Positions 37,901 through 54,288 of a DNA stretch of 64,000 nt are shown one piece after another. How positions within the stretch are numbered: the first letter of the stretch is position 1; each line of letters starts with the position of its first letter. Made by a program: the position numbers and the translations under genes. Under the pieces are notes generated by a model. It did no database searches. It worked only from the letters and a program-made list of their open reading frames with translations, and was not told the DNA's origin. This stretch comes from Klebsormidium nitens. Lineage: Eukaryota; Streptophyta; Klebsormidiophyceae; Klebsormidiales; Klebsormidiaceae. The DNA is taken from assembly GCA_000708835.1 (NCBI GenBank), contig DF237365.1:1-64000 (forward strand), read 5' to 3'.

Positions 37901-39889
37901 CAGCGGGCAGCAGCATTGGTTCCTCGTCTCTAGGGCACCAGGAGCGATACGAGTGCTGCGGATCGAGGGTCAAATCTTCAGGTTGTCGTGGAACGAGCTC
38001 ATCGCCAGCAGCTTGCAGAGCCCAGGTTGACAGCTGCAGTCTCGCTTTCCCTTGCTTTGCGTGTGGATCGCCGGCTTCAAGGGCTGCAGTTGTGTGTCAA
38101 TCGAATCCTCTAGGGAGCCAGGCGATGTGCTCAATCCTTTTGTTGCGTGTGCAGGGAACGCCATGGGGCCGGTACGAGGACATGTGGGCAGGCTGGTCGA
38201 CCAAGGTGAGGGGCCGCGACGGGGTGGCACGAGTATGGCGAGTGTGTATGTTGATAGCAGCCGGCAGTATCCGCTGCCAATGCTGCTGCGCAATCAGTCC
38301 TGGGCTCTATTGACTCTTCGTATTCTACTTGAGAACGGGTCTGATCCCGACACACTGAGATGAGTGTACACAGATCCGAGCTGGACTATGGCAACGATCG
38401 ACAACCTCATTTTGGGAGAAGCTACAGATTGAGCCACAGTCGGTTCACGGCACCTGCAGACTCGTGCAGTGGTCCAAGTAGGTTACGCGTCAGGACGGGT
38501 GACCTTGAATCGTCCCCATCATCAGTGGTCATGTCCAGGTTCACTGCCCCTCCTGCGTTTGCGCCTGCAATCTCCGCTGTTGACCGAACATGCTGACTCA
38601 GGGTTCCCGTCGTTTTGCGGTTGGCAGGCAATCTGCGACCATTTGGGGCTGGGCGTCAAGACGGGCAAGCCTTACATCTGGCACAGCAAGGCCAGCAACC
38701 CGTACGCCAACTGGGACGTCGAGGTTAACGGCTTCCACTGGCAGGAGGTCATCGTGCCATTCTTCCAAGTGAGGGCTCCCCCCCGGCGGACCCCTTATCT
38801 TGCGTGGCTTTCGTTTCCAAACTTCGTTTACAACCCACGTTCTATTTTTGTGTGGTTTTACCGTGTTGGGGTATAGGGCGACGTTGCATATCCGTGCGCG
38901 GTGAAACGGGGTAGCACGAGAGAGAATTTAGCAGACTGCACTCGCCTTCCTTTTGAAGTCTGCCGCTTCCAGGGACCACAAGTGCTTGCTAATCAACGCC
39001 CTGGAGAGTCGTCCACACCTGCACCAACATCCACTTGTGAAGTGGTCCAGGAAAGGGCGGCGAGGGCCAGTCCCTCGTCGGCACAGCAGCTTCGCGCACT
39101 CGCTCTTGTCATTTTTTAAGAACTCGTTCGAGGATGCGGACAAGGGTCCGCCGTTATCAAGTGTCACACCCTCGCTCGCCCTCTCTTGGCACTGAGGTCG
39201 CGAAAGTGACCAAGTTCCCGGTCTCTGTCCTCGCTTTCTGATTAATGACTTCCCGACACGAGGCCCAATTTTCACGTGCCTGTGGCTTACCTTTGGGCTT
39301 ACCCTCGTGCTTACCCTTGTGCAGAACATGAAGTTCTCGTCAAAGGCGACCACCGTACTAGATTGCTACCGGGAGGCGGCCGAAAAGGTGAGAACACGCG
39401 AAAACCCCAAAGCCTGTGAACCAAATGTGCGGCCCGCAGAGCCACATCAATCTCTCCTCTTCTTTGATGCACGGTAATAGCTTTTCTTCGCAAATGTGTT
39501 TTCACGTATTCTGTGCCACTATCGCTTTCTCGTTGCCTTGCATCCCATCTCTCTTTTCTTTCGGTTCGCTCGTTCTGATTGAGTTCGGTGTTTCCTGACT
39601 TTTTGCGTCTTTGATATTATTGTCGACTTGTATCTGCTCGCTTCAGAGCATCCTCATAAGATCCCTTTGGCTCTGTCGGAAGATGCCGTACCCGACCCTC
39701 AGCAGTGTTGCCTTTCCTTACACGCTTACCAGTCTTGTTTGCTTGATCCAGGTGAAGACGGAGCTCGTGGCTTTGGACCCGTACTTCTCACAGCTGGGCG
39801 CCATGATGGAGGTGTGGCTGGACGCCTGGGAGGAGCTCAACCCCGGGATGAAGGGCTTTGAGGCCCCCAAGTCGGCCAACAGCGCATAA
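34925..39889 (+). CDS. Reversibly glycosylated polypeptide / UDP-arabinopyranose mutase family protein
   Basis: Exons: 34925-35095, 35921-36205, 36705-36819, 37134-37218, 37560-37743, 38155-38205, 38628-38768, 39325-39387, 39752-39889. Phases close to 410 aa. In plants these proteins interconvert UDP-arabinopyranose and UDP-arabinofuranose in the cytosol and at the Golgi face, feeding cell-wall polysaccharide synthesis. Visible hallmarks: EVDIVIPTI at the start of the fold (about 59), the acidic nucleotide-sugar motif IDDDC (147-151), [30 protein letters not shown], Arg241 in SYRYVDA where the family carries its glycosylated arginine, [20 protein letters not shown] and [17 protein letters not shown]. 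The first exon adds about 57 residues before the fold, where most family members have only about 5-15. Mutase activity itself cannot be told from simple glycosyl binding by sequence. Confidence 0.94.
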
Positions 39890-41676
39890 GCGATTGACCA
39901 ACCGGCTGCTCATTGAACGCCAAGCCGGATGCCCGGCTGTCTATGCACGCACAGCGGCACATAGCGGTTATCTATTCGCAGGCGTTGTACTGCTTGTCAA
40001 ACTGCGCCCAATATCTAGGAAAGAAAAGTACAGTCGGCATTTAGCGTTCGGCGAAAATTTAGCCCCCTGCTGACGGTTCGAGACGGGCCTGCACGGAGCC
40101 TTTTGACGCTATGATTTCTGTATACAGCTGACCACTAGTGATTTGTGTTCTGCCGAGCAGGATAGGTCCTGGTCCTCCAACAGCAGTATTCTTTCGTATA
40201 AGGTCTCCGTTGCAGTTGCAAGCAACGGGGACTCGGACCGAGTCTATCTGGGAGAGAGTGCCATTAAAGACAAGGGCTCTTTTGCACAGCAATTAAAATG
40301 GATCTAGTGACTCCCGCGAAAAGAGCTAACCCGGCGCTGATCGTGGCATATTGACTTTTGTGGTGTACTTCTTGCGCGCTCTCTAAATTCATCTTCCAGC
40401 GGCACTCAGTAGTCGGCAGTTGACCGGACGCTATTGCAACCACTGTTGTTTTCTGTCAAGTATAGCAAGTAGGTTAATCTATAGTAGCCATTGATCGGCC
40501 GGCCGGCGCCTCGATGAGACACCATGTGTGCGTCGTGCTGCATATTCAATCAAATCCCGGGCTGGTAACCCTTGGGAAACGTTCAACCTGAATATTGGGG
40601 TTCGAGTCCGATAAGTATATGCGGATATCGTTGCAGCTATCATGAGGTGGGCCGATGATCACGTACACTACAGCCTGACGGTCTTACTTCAATGTCGGAA
40701 GGGGAGCCAATTAAGGGCCGGCCGCATATTCCACATGATGCATGCGAGGAGGCAGCGCAAGTTGCATTGAAATAATCAACGTGTCCGACACTTAGCAGTA
40801 CATGCATTAAAATTGAATCCGCAAAAATTGCCGGCTAGTATATATCAGTGACCAAGTTTCTCGGGAAACCGCGTGAGTCCACCATGTGGGCTGAGCCGCT
40901 CTTACTGTCAACTCAAATTGCTTAGGACACATGCGTCGTCAATTAAAATGTTGCTCACATCAATGTCGATGATTTCGTCTCTACACACCTGCATGTAATC
41001 ATCGATCCAACGCAGCTAAAGCAACCTTATGGGAATTCATTGATTGAAGATGTGCCTTGACAGAATGGATCGAAAGAGGACATGGACTCTCTGCCAACCC
41101 TCGCTTGGCTGTACCCTAGGAAATTGACAGTCGGCTTTAATCTGGTGATAACAGACAATATATGTCAACACCGTGAACTATTCCGGGTAAGCATGTGCGG
41201 TCGCCGAGGGGGTCAACACAAGCTGGCAGGGGGTCCGTGTACGTTCTCCCTCCTTTTGTTGCGCAACAAATTGAGGATTCAAGAAGTGAAACTTTCGGAC
41301 CCAAGGGCCATGATCTAGCTGCAGTTTTGAAGCACCTTAGTTACAATCGCAAGATCAGTGGAGGGGGTTGCGCCATGATGGCAAGGTGCAGCAGGGGGAT
41401 TTGATCATGATCAGATCACCAGTGAAGCCATGTTGAAAATAAATGACGACTATCAAGATCTATTGAGATCTGATTCTGCCAACCCCATTGCAAAGAAGAT
41501 GACGAAGCGAGACATACGTGCATGCAGAAAGTTTGAATAAAAAGCCGGAACAGCTCGCAGTGTCACTTTGTCCTTCTAAATAGACACTACTTAGCTCGAC
41601 AAGATCAGGACCAAAGTTTTCGAGCCGGCCTAAGCGAACAAACACTGAAACATTGCCAAAAAAAGAGACGCGCTTC
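39890..41676. other. Convergent spacer between RGP and BiP
   Basis: 1.8 kb between two converging genes. There is no supported exon. A perfect RNA polymerase III B-box-like sequence (GGTTCGAGTCC) lies near 40600, but no A box or cloverleaf fits around it. The remainder looks like ordinary AT-richer spacer and 3' UTR. Confidence 0.4.
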
Positions 41677-46141
<4,465 letters not shown>

Positions 46142-46371
46142 TTTCCCAATCCGCGCCCCTTTTGCACCTTGAGTTCTCAGCTAACAAGTCCACGACGATT
46201 GAAATGCAAACAGATACAGAAATTATAAAGTAGGCGCTCAAACACCTGCAAATTGGTCAAGGAAAGTGATTATGACGCGAACACTTTTGGAAGGTGGTCT
46301 TGCTACCAACTGCAAAATTTTGTCTTTGCGGAATGCGAGATTTCCTTTTGCAGTGAATCTGGTAAAAACTA

Positions 46372-46379
46372 CCACGTCA
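46372..46379 (-). promoter_or_regulatory. UPRE core (TGACGTGG)
   Basis: Reads TGACGTGG on the minus strand, matching the UPR element consensus TGACGTG[GA] exactly. It lies 231 bp upstream of the BiP start codon and 671 bp upstream of that of GRP94. A CCAAT box follows 15 bp away at 46395. Confidence 0.6.
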
Positions 46380-46655
46380 AACTGCATCTTTCAGCCAATC
46401 ACAATCGACCATTTTGTGCGCGTTGACTTTTCCGACCAATCAGCTTTGACAGCCAGCCTAACCGTCTCGCTCGCGGCTCCGTCGGAATCCGTCAATCCAG
46501 AAGCATACCCCTGAAGAGGGACGCCGCCCGGGGCTCCCTTTCAAGCGCAGTGATCAGGCGTGCATGGTTGGCCGGTACTTCCCCGTTCCTCTGGGTCCTA
46601 TTAGCGAGGTTCAGCGGTTATTCTCTCTGACAAGCTCCAGTCACGAAAACCAGAA

Positions 46656-46667
46656 CACGTCAATTGG
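46656..46667 (-). promoter_or_regulatory. Composite CCAAT-TGACGTG element
   Basis: Reads CCAATTGACGTG on the minus strand: a CCAAT box (NF-Y site) abutting a TGACGTG bZIP core. Known ER-stress elements also pair NF-Y and bZIP half-sites (ERSE spaced by 9, ERSE-II by 1), but this spacing of 0 and this core differ. It lies 383 bp upstream of the GRP94 start codon. Confidence 0.5.
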
Positions 46668-47050
46668 TAAACTTAGGACGGCTGCGATTCCTTGCCCAGA
46701 ATCAAGTGCCAGCTGCAGCCAATCAAAACAACACAAGTAAGAAGGTTCTTTATCAATCGGGGTTGGGACAACTGGATCCAAGTTGAGCCTTGTAGATATT
46801 GCGCCCACAAACTTCAAGAACTGTGACTTCAAAGTCGAACTTGAAATTGAACTGGAAGCCAATGCGGCTTGCTGAGGGAGTCGAGGAGATCATCTCCGAG
46901 ATGCAAGAAACCTTCATGGTTGATCTCAAACAGAGTGTGTAACGTCGTAAGTGGGCACAGAAGCTGAAGCTGCTCGAATAGGGCAGCCCCTTTCTATGGT
47001 TGGAGTGGTTCAGAGGACTCCCATTACTTGCTGAATACTTCCTGGAGAGG

Positions 47051-50000
47051 ATGGAGCGGGGAAAGCTTGGCAGCCTGGTTGCACTCTTGGTTCTATGTGC
47101 ATTCTTTGCAGGTGAGCAGCTGAAATTCTTGATCCTGCTTTGCAGGTTTTTGCTAATTGTTGTCAGAAAAGACATGCCGCTTTCACCATGATTTTAAACT
47201 CAATCTGAGGTTGCTAACGTTGAATGTGCCACCATGTTCAACTTACTCGAGTCCAATGCTTAGATTGCTTTACTGGTGGATTTTCATATGTTTTCTTTCT
47301 AGCAAAACAGTATCTTCGAATGCTTTCCAGGTTCTTACACAAAGGAGCAGAACGTGGCGGACTCCGCCACTGAAACACTGAATCTCCCACCAAAGGTTGA
47401 GCTTGAGCCAAAGGTGGTCCCTAGCGCCAAAGTGACTGACCATGAAACACCTGCCCGGTGAGCTCAGAGTCTGCAAGATTGCTGTGGTGAAAGCCTTCTA
47501 TAATAGTAAGCTTTTTCCGTTGTATGCTTGCCCGTTTCACACATTGATTCTCAACCTAATCAAGCAATTATGCAATTACCTTATAACCAGCTTAGAACGC
47601 AGAGTAGTCTGCGTATCATTATGACTGGCCAGCGCAGGGCGCCATCGCTCCTAGACAAATTTACTTTTCATCATGTTTTACCTCATTGTCCTGGCACTGA
47701 CTGCCTGCCCCAAATGTTTCCATGAAGCATCTCTCTTTTCTGATCGGACCGCCATTGATTCATCCAGATATATGCACCTTATACTTGGTGGTACTTAACC
47801 CTAATGGAATGCATTGCAGGGAAGCTGCTTTGAAGCAGCAGCGAGCAGGTGGAGAGAAGTTCGAATTTCAGGCGGAGGTCAACCGGCTCATGGATATCAT
47901 CATCAACAGCTTGTACTCCAACAAGGATATCTTCCTCCGCGAGCTTATCTCGAACGCATCTGATGTAAGCCACCACTCTATTGGGCTCACAGGCCAGGAA
48001 GCCATGCTCGTGTGGTTAGAAGTGACTGCAAATTCTAGTTTTAAATCCAATTATGAATCTTGCAACCATTTCACTTCAGGAACCATCTCCATTGATCAAA
48101 CAAGACACTGATTAGCGCCGTCGCCTGTCATTCCGCATCTGGCTTAATCAAGGTAGCCCCAACCTTGTGCAGGCCCTGGACAAAATTCGGTTCTTGTCCC
48201 TGACTGATCCCACCATTCTTGGTGAGGGCGAAGCTGCCAAACTGGAGATTAAGGTGCGCCCACTCTACTATCCTCAATGTTTCCTGTGTGGTTAGATTGT
48301 TTGGAGCATGGCAGCAAGCGTTTGCTGTCTGACAGCTGCATTTCGCCCATAAATCTGTATGTACTTTGCGGCACGATCACTGAATCCCTGGAGATTGTGC
48401 GACCTCAATGTGCACAATTCCCGGAAGTTTCCACATGACTGATGTTTACGTGGTTTCTGTCTCAGATCAAACTAGACAAGGAGAATAAGATCCTAACAAT
48501 TCGCGACCGGGGTATTGGGATGACCAAGGAGGACCTGATCAAGAATTTGGGAACAATCGCAAAGTCAGGCACTTCATGTGAGTACCCAGCCCTCCTCTCT
48601 CAAAAGTAGGCCCATGAGCTCAGAAGCAACGGTTTGAACTAACTTGTGGTGTATGCAAGCGCTTCTGTCAGAAGCCAAACCCCACCCATCTACCACTCTT
48701 TTGGAAACTCGTCGAAGAGCGCCGGAGGGTGATATACCTGTGGGCACTGCTTTTGTGGTCTCAACTGCGACTATTGTTGTGCAGCCTTCTTGGAGCAGAT
48801 GCAGAAGGGTGGGGACCTGAACCTGATTGGGCAGTTTGGTGTTGGCTTCTACTCGGTGTATCTTGTGGCAGACACCGTGGAGGTGGTCAGCAAGCACAAC
48901 ACTGACAAGCAGTGAGGCCGCTTGCAATACGTTTCTACCAACGCAATCTTTAGTTAAGTTTTGAGTCTGTTTTGACGATTACGCACACCACCTCAAGTAC
49001 CAGACACAACGTGCGATAAGTGGTACAGTTTTCCTGGCCTCTATGTTTGCCACCTGTCGCATCAGCTTGTCTATTGACCGACTTTTGGTCGAACGTCCAT
49101 ATATATCTTACTTGATAAGCTTGTGTTTTCAGCTGTCCTTCGATTACTTGATCCATGCTGGTTGTGCGGCCACTGGGATAATGTTCTTCGCGTGTGGCAG
49201 GTGGGTGTGGGAGTCCCAAGCGGACGGCAGCTTCACGGTATACGAGGACGCAGATGGGGAGTCCCTAGAGCGAGGCACGGAGATCAGGATCCACCTCAAG
49301 GACGAAGCCTCCGAGTATGCTGACGAGGACAAGCTCAAGGTAGGCGACCCAGCAATTGCTGCTGTGGCTGGGATGGGCGGGAAGAGCTTCTTCTTCTTCT
49401 TCTTCTTCTTGCTCTGAGTCATCTGGAGAAACGTTTGTTAGGCCAGTCTAGAAGGACCACCCGTTTGCTTGTTGTTGAGAAACCGACACGATGCCAGTGG
49501 TCAATTGGAACCGTCATATTCTTGCAACAGATCAAAATAGATCAGAGTCGATTGCTCGGGGGCTGACGCCGCGCTGTGCTGTCCAGGCCCTGGTGAGCCG
49601 CTACTCGCAGTTTATCAACTTCCCCATCTCGCTGTGGGCCAGCAAGGAGGTGGACAAGGAGGTACCGGTGGAAGAGGAGGAGGAGGTCGAGGATGATGTG
49701 GCAGACAGCAAGGACGAGGAGGAAAGCACGGAAGAGGAAGAAGAGGAGGTGGAGGAGGAAGACAGTGAGTGCTTTTAACCTGCCTCGATCAATCTGAATG
49801 GTACAAGGATTGGCGTAAATGCAAGAAGGCCCGCTTGTCATTTCTTTTCTCGTCCTTGGAGACGTTTCTGCTTCCTTCAGCGGCTGTTGTAGCTCAGTAG
49901 GTGCTATTACCAGCCTGCACGCCATCCGTTCCAGGCGCTATGGCCTACGAATGAGAATAAGCGAACATTGGGGAAGGCAAAAGCCGGCAACGAACTTCCC

Positions 50001-53000
50001 CGTTTTCGCGGTTGCATCAAAGTTGTGTCTGCCGGTGCAGAGCCGAAGACAAAGACAACCAAGGAGACAGTGTGGGACTGGGAGCTGCTGAACGATGTGA
50101 AGCCGGTGTGGTTGCGCAGCCCCAAGGATGTTCCCGACGAGGACTACGTCAAGTTCTACCAGTCGCTTACCAAGGTCAGGAAGGATACAGTGCACGTGTC
50201 ACCCCCGACTTGTAGTGCTCTTTCTTGCCCGTCTTATTAGTGCTTCTCCTACAGAAACGAAATGACAGAGGGCGTCTTTGTCAGGCGTTACAATAGAACC
50301 AACAATAAATCTCGATAGTGAGGAGTAAAGGCGCAGGAAGCCATATACAGCACTTGGTGCTTGCTCCGCATCGATTGCTCTTATAATACTGGTGCCTTAC
50401 TATCTTCCTCGTTGAGAGCCCGATACAGAGGCTTCTAGAATGGACGTTATGCAACCACTCTATGCTTCACGTTATTAGCGCCTTCCGAGCCCTTCTCCCT
50501 GCTGCTGCTGAAATCTTCCCTCGACCATGTTCACAGGAATCGTGGGCGAAGCCCATGTCGTGGGCGCACTTCAACGCGGAGGGCGACGTGGAGTTCAAGG
50601 CGATCCTGTACATCCCGGCCTCGGCGCCGCCCCAGTTCTACGACAACTACTACACCATCAGCCCCGACGTGAAGCTGTACGTGCGCCGTGTCTTTATCAG
50701 CGACGACTTCGACGACCTCCTGCCGCGCTACCTCATCTTCCTCAAGGTGAAGCGCTGCACAGGAGCCAAGTTGCGGATACCGCGTGCTTTGCGATTTCAA
50801 TATAGGACGGTGCCGCTGCTTCAGCTTGGACTGCTTCGGTCATAGTCTCCGCTCCGTCGCTATGTGTTGATCAACTATGCCAAAGGCTTCTCTGCAGACT
50901 GGCTTTCCTGTGAATCACTTTCGCTGTTTTTCTACCCTTTGAGCGCTTGAGCAAAGACGGCCCATTTGAAAAAGGCATGTTGGGCCGTTACTTCGGACAG
51001 ACTTTGCTTATCGGTATTCGAGGGTGATGCAAGGTTGCTTCGCCGATGCCCGCTTCGAAACTGCTTCGCTTGTGGCCTTTGGTTTTATTCTTCTCCCCTT
51101 TGTTTGCAGGGTATTGTGGACAGCGACACGCTGCCGCTGAACGTGAGCCGCGAGATGCTGCAGCAGCACAGCGCCCTGAAGCTGATCAAGAAGAAGCTGG
51201 TGCGCAAGGCGCTCGACATGATCCGCAAGATTGCGGAAGACGACGAGGACGACACCAAGAAGGGCGCCGACGACGACGAAGCAGGCAAGCGCCTGATATC
51301 TCGTTTGAAAATGAAGTCTTAGCGTTGGCAACGTGCCAGTCGGACTCATCTTTCGACCTGCTTTTCGTCCTTGGACACTATCTTAGAAGGTATTGCAGAT
51401 TCTGACGTAGGGGGGTTGCTTGTGTCGTAAGTCTCGATCTCGGGCCAATGAAACATTGAGAGTCGGTTCGGACCGGCAAGCAGCGGAGTTTGTTGCCTAC
51501 GTTGCGCCTGGTGAGAAGATGCATTTCTTTCTGGACTACCGATTCCCACTTGTGGTGATGTCGAGTTTGTTGGTGGGCATGCAGAGAGCGCTGACAAGGG
51601 TTCCAAGGACCCTGAGGCACGCGGCAAGTATGCCAAGTTCTGGGGGCAGTACGGCAAGGCCATCAAGCTGGGCATCATTGAGGACGCCTCCAACAGGGTC
51701 CGACTCGCCAAGCTCCTCCGGGTGCACACGTGAGCACGCCACCGCTAGCTTGGATTTTTTCTGGCTAAGGTTTGCCGCGGTACTGACGGCAACAGCCCGT
51801 AGATTTGAGGTGGGCGGCAGGGAGTAAAGGGTTTTGCTTGCGGGATTCTTCCATGCTGCTTCGCACTTTTCTTGGCTGTGCACTCCGGGATTGAAACTGA
51901 TACTCTCAGCGAAACATACTATCAAGGGGAGCTTTGGGCAAGTTGATTATTTGGATCTCGCCTCTTGGCAAAGCGCTGGAAAGGCAGGCTCTCTTCGCCG
52001 GTGGATCGACGTTGTCGATTGGCCAAGTGACAGCTGCTGAAGGAGTTGTCTGCACCTTGCTTCTGGTGGAACGCCTCATTTTCAAATACCTCGAGATAAC
52101 CACTGAGCATAACTCATACATCGTTCTTGAGTCTGCCTCGTACACTTGCCGCCACCTGATCTTTTTCAACCCTGCTCGTGGATTGGCCCTCCTGCGTGTG
52201 CTGAACTGGCACATCCCGGTTCTGCTGGTGCAGGTCCAAGTCTGGCGACAAGCTGACGAGCTTGGAGGAGTACGTGTCACGCATGAAGCCGGGTCAGAAG
52301 CAGCTCTACTTCATCTCGGGGGAGAGCAAGGAGCAGCTCGCGCAGTCGCCCTTCGTGGAGAAGCTCCTCAAGAAGGACTACGAGGTGCGTGCCTCCCTGC
52401 GCACCTAGCCACCACATACACTTCGCAGGTGCTTTGGAAATGCTCCGCAGCAGGTGCAAGATAGGGTATGCCTTGTCGTGAGCATCCCGCATCAGCTGGG
52501 CTGTGCCAATGCTGTCAGTCTCGATATCGTTGGCATGCACGAGTGCCACCTGCGCTCGCCTGTACGTCAACCGTTTTCACTTCCGGTTCTAGTCGCTCGG
52601 GAGTCGCTCTCTTTGTCTGCCCTGTTCCGAGTTATTCAAAACGCGCCATTGCGCTGCTTCAGGTGATCTACTTCACGGACCCCATCGACGAGTACGTGAC
52701 GGGGCAGCTGACGGAGTTCGACGACAAGAAGTTCCAGGACGCGACCAAGGAGGACCTCAAGGTGGGCGAGCGGGACGAGGACGAGAAGAAGAAGTTCAAG
52801 GAGACCAAGGAGGAGTTCAAGGACCTCACCAAGTGGTGGAAGGTGAGCGCGCCGCGTGCCAGTCTGCGCACAGGAGCCAAGGGCCGCGCCTCCCGGGAGT
52901 CCTCCCTTCTTTGTCTGTGGCATTCTTGCTTCGTTTTTGGATTGATCCGATCCGCTCCTGGAAAAGGTGCCGACGCAAAGGATCTTCATTTTTGGCCCGT

Positions 53001-54288
53001 TATTTTACCAAGTCCTCCACCCTTCAAGGCTTGTGTCGACAAGTTCGGGACGGGAGGCGTCTTCCATTTCATTAGCACCACAGCAATATCGGGGACGGAA
53101 CCTGCACCGATAGGCACCAGTCGGAACCAATTTCCCCGAAGGCAAAAGCATCCTCGATGTGAGCAGAGTGTCGAGGCGTCTCGGGCTCTCCTCTCCTTGC
53201 AGCCGACTAGTGTGTGCTAGTCTCCTTACTTTTCTGTGCTCTCGGTGCTTCCCCGCAGGACGTGCTGGGCGGGTCGGAGGTGGAGGGCGTGAAGGTGAGC
53301 AAGCGGCTGCACCGCACGCCGTGCGTGGTGGTGACTTCCAAGTACGGCTGGAGCGCCAACATGGAGCGGCTCATGAAGGCGCAGGCCATGGCTGACGACA
53401 GCAAGCACGCGTACATGAAGGGCCGCCGCACGCTCGAGATCAACGCGAACCACCCGCTCATCCGGGAGCTCAAAGCCAAGGTCGCGGCGGACCCCGAGGT
53501 GAGGAACCGGAAACGGTCTCGGCCACACTCTGTACTGAGAGTTCAGCCCTTTGGACGGCTGGGGTTGGTAAAAGATTGGAAAGAGCGCATACGACGTAGC
53601 TCATCCCGTCGTGATAGTTGGCATGCTCGAGCGGAAAGATGTTTCCGAGTACGAGTGGGCTTTATTATGAACCAGCGAGCTTTCTTGAGACGAGAGGGCA
53701 TAGTACAAGGGAGGATTCCGCTCCAGGTAGGCCGTTGCAGGAGAGGAGCAGCTTCTGGCCTCGTGGTGGAACGAGGCGGGAATGAGGACTTGGACTCAAA
53801 TTCCCTATCTGCTCCACTCGTGTCAGAGCTGTTGTTACATGCGGGGCTAGCCATGGACCGTCCCCGTTCCTAGCAGGGCACCTCCTTTTGGGGATTTGAA
53901 TGCTTGTTTCAGGTTTCAAGCTGCAACCTTTCTTCCTCACGACAAAAGGTCCATAGAGTCCAACTTATGCCGTCTTTCACAGGACGAGAGCGCCAAGGAT
54001 TCAGCGAAGCTGATCTACGAAACGGCGCTGCTGGAAAGTGGGTTTGCGCTGGACAAGCCGAAGGAGTTTGCGGCCAGGTTATACGAGGTCATCCAGAAGG
54101 ACCTGGGCGTTGACGCGGGTGACTTCGCCGGTGTTGAGGAAGCGGAGGAGGACGAACCGGAGGAGCCCACCAAGGAGGCTGAGGCCGAAACACCAGCAGA
54201 CGAGGCTGATGTCGAAGTGACGTCAGCGAAGGATGAGGAGGTTGAGGGCGCGGACGAGCCGTCGAAGTTGGAAAAGGACGAGTTGTAA
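47051..54288 (+). CDS. GRP94/endoplasmin, ER lumenal Hsp90 (KDEL-tailed)
   Basis: Sixteen exons: 47051-47111, 47331-47457, 47820-47964, 48173-48253, 48466-48577, 48785-48911, 49201-49339, 49587-49764, 50041-50174, 50537-50746, 51110-51284, 51585-51729, 52234-52384, 52663-52842, 53259-53498, 53983-54288. Phases close to 836 aa. It is the ER Hsp90 that matures secretory and membrane proteins with BiP (SHEPHERD in Arabidopsis). The protein has a signal peptide ([14 protein letters not shown]), the GHKL ATPase domain ([50 protein letters not shown]), a highly Glu-rich charged linker (about 300-325), the middle domain (AWLR-like [23 protein letters not shown]) and the C-terminal dimer domain ([20 protein letters not shown]). 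The acidic tail ends in KDEL. The intron after 51284 begins GC (CAG|GCAAGC); no better GT donor keeps the phase and the conserved sequence. Confidence 0.97.
49388..49411 (+). repeat. (TTC)n microsatellite in a GRP94 intron
   Basis: About eight consecutive TTC triplets in the intron after exon 7. It is simple sequence and could vary in length between strains. On the minus strand it reads as GAA repeats. Confidence 0.85.

Larger units (their letters stand above)
46142..47050. promoter_or_regulatory. Shared bidirectional promoter of BiP and GRP94 with UPR elements
   Basis: The region between the two start codons is 909 bp and must hold both promoters and 5' UTRs. I see CCACGTCA (46372-46379) and CACGTCA directly followed by ATTGG (46656-46667), that is, two TGACGTG cores on the minus strand, the element bound by bZIP factors in the plant and animal UPR. 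CCAAT boxes occur on the plus strand at 46146, 46395, 46436 and 46719 and inverted (ATTGG) at 46252. A TATA-like TTTATAAT reads toward BiP at 46222-46229. A single heat-shock half-dyad GAAGGTTC is at 46741. Function is inferred from motif and position. Confidence 0.7.

Noticed and set aside
40555-40620. Possible tRNA gene with a perfect B box (GGTTCGAGTCC)
   Set aside because: No A box, anticodon stem or matching acceptor stem could be fitted around it. It is at most a fragment or chance match.
46741-46748. Heat-shock element in the BiP-GRP94 promoter
   Set aside because: Only one GAAnnTTC dyad is present without a third unit, which is weak evidence and common by chance.
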